From Planctomycetota bacterium (GTDB lineage Bacteria > Planctomycetota > Planctomycetia > Gemmatales > Gemmataceae), in contig JACQFG010000163.1 of the NCBI GenBank assembly GCA_016200155.1, positions 1-13,267 on the forward strand: 13,267 bases of DNA. Direction: 5' to 3'. Shown here piece after piece: positions 13,217-13,267 of this stretch. Below the pieces are notes generated by a model. That model was given only the letters and a program-made list of their open reading frames with translations, was not told the origin of the DNA and did no database searches. The number at the start of each line of letters is the position of its first letter. The stretch's first letter is position 1. The position numbers were made by a program, and so were the translations under genes.

Positions 13217-13267
13217 TCACCGCAGAGAACGCAAAGAACGCAGAGAAATCACTCTGGGAAATTCATC
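13217..13267 (-). CDS. Possible end of an upstream gene
   Basis: On the - strand the frame from the right edge reads DEFPRVISLRSLRSLR and stops at TGA (13219-13217), 4 bases before the EutN ATG. It could be the last 16 residues of the previous BMC gene, with the repeat forming its tail. It could equally be a chance open frame through a non-coding repeat. The window is too short here to decide. Confidence 0.2.
   Translation of the reverse strand, partial: DEFPRVISLRSLRSLR
13221..13247. repeat. Three tandem 9-base units upstream of the EutN gene
   Basis: CGCAGAGAA, CGCAAAGAA and CGCAGAGAA follow one another without gaps, preceded by CAC. On the - strand this reads as a CTCTGCGTT-type repeat ending in CTCTGCGGTGA, 9 bases before the ATG. 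I recall the same 'CACCGCAGAGA.CGCAGAG' word as a frequent intergenic element in large planctomycete, verrucomicrobial and some other genomes. Its role is not known to me. Confidence 0.6.

Noticed and set aside
1..13267. CRISPR arrays, tRNA/rRNA genes, insertion sequences and prophage genes
   Set aside because: No regularly spaced repeats with spacers, no cloverleaf or rRNA-like stretch, and no transposase or integrase motifs were seen on reading both strands.

Overview
The window looks like a GC-rich chromosomal segment from a planctomycete or close relative in the PVM group. The main evidence is part of a planctomycete/verrucomicrobial-type bacterial microcompartment (BMC) locus: two EutN/CcmL shell vertex proteins, a class II sugar-phosphate aldolase with a C-terminal extension, and a lactate/malate dehydrogenase. 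Several toxin-antitoxin-like pairs and one giant multidomain protein of the kind large planctomycete genomes carry fit this reading. No rRNA, tRNA, CRISPR array, transposase or phage gene was seen, and no gene-free stretch exceeds 100 bases.

Layout, left to right. (1) 1-312, + strand: the C-terminal end of a TPR-like protein running in from the left. (2) 386-1173, + strand: a ribbon-helix-helix antitoxin overlapping by 4 bases a 169-residue protein of no toxin family I recognise, a candidate new toxin-antitoxin pair. (3) 2428-1226, - strand: a DUF433 antitoxin, a DUF5615 PIN-like toxin, and a membrane protein resembling the C-terminal half of A24 prepilin peptidases. (4) 2525-7306, + strand: a 1593-residue protein built from a degenerate kinase, an FN3-like segment, a helical solenoid carrying three C2H2 fingers of identical spacing, a two-helix membrane hairpin and a C-terminal domain. 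(5) 13212-7345, - strand: the BMC gene string, read right to left as EutN/CcmL, a degenerate RpiB-like protein, EutN/CcmL, class II aldolase, an inserted VapBC-type pair, lactate/malate dehydrogenase, a zinc-ribbon membrane protein and a TIM-barrel aldolase-like protein. A GNRA-loop hairpin lies where (4) and (5) converge.

How the genes work together. In characterised planctomycete compartments the class II aldolase cleaves fuculose- or rhamnulose-1-phosphate to lactaldehyde, which is processed inside a protein shell whose vertices are EutN/CcmL pentamers. Here the aldolase ends in an amphipathic helix that could be a cargo tag, and the dehydrogenase would balance NAD(H). The hexameric shell proteins, aldehyde dehydrogenase, PduL and acetate kinase are not in the window and probably lie beyond its right edge. 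The VapBC pair has its own strong ribosome binding site and a consensus -10 box and splits the metabolic genes.

The strongest leads for something undescribed are the giant pseudokinase/zinc-finger solenoid protein, the unrecognised partner of the ribbon-helix-helix antitoxin, and the RpiB-like BMC protein that has lost its phosphate-binding loop.
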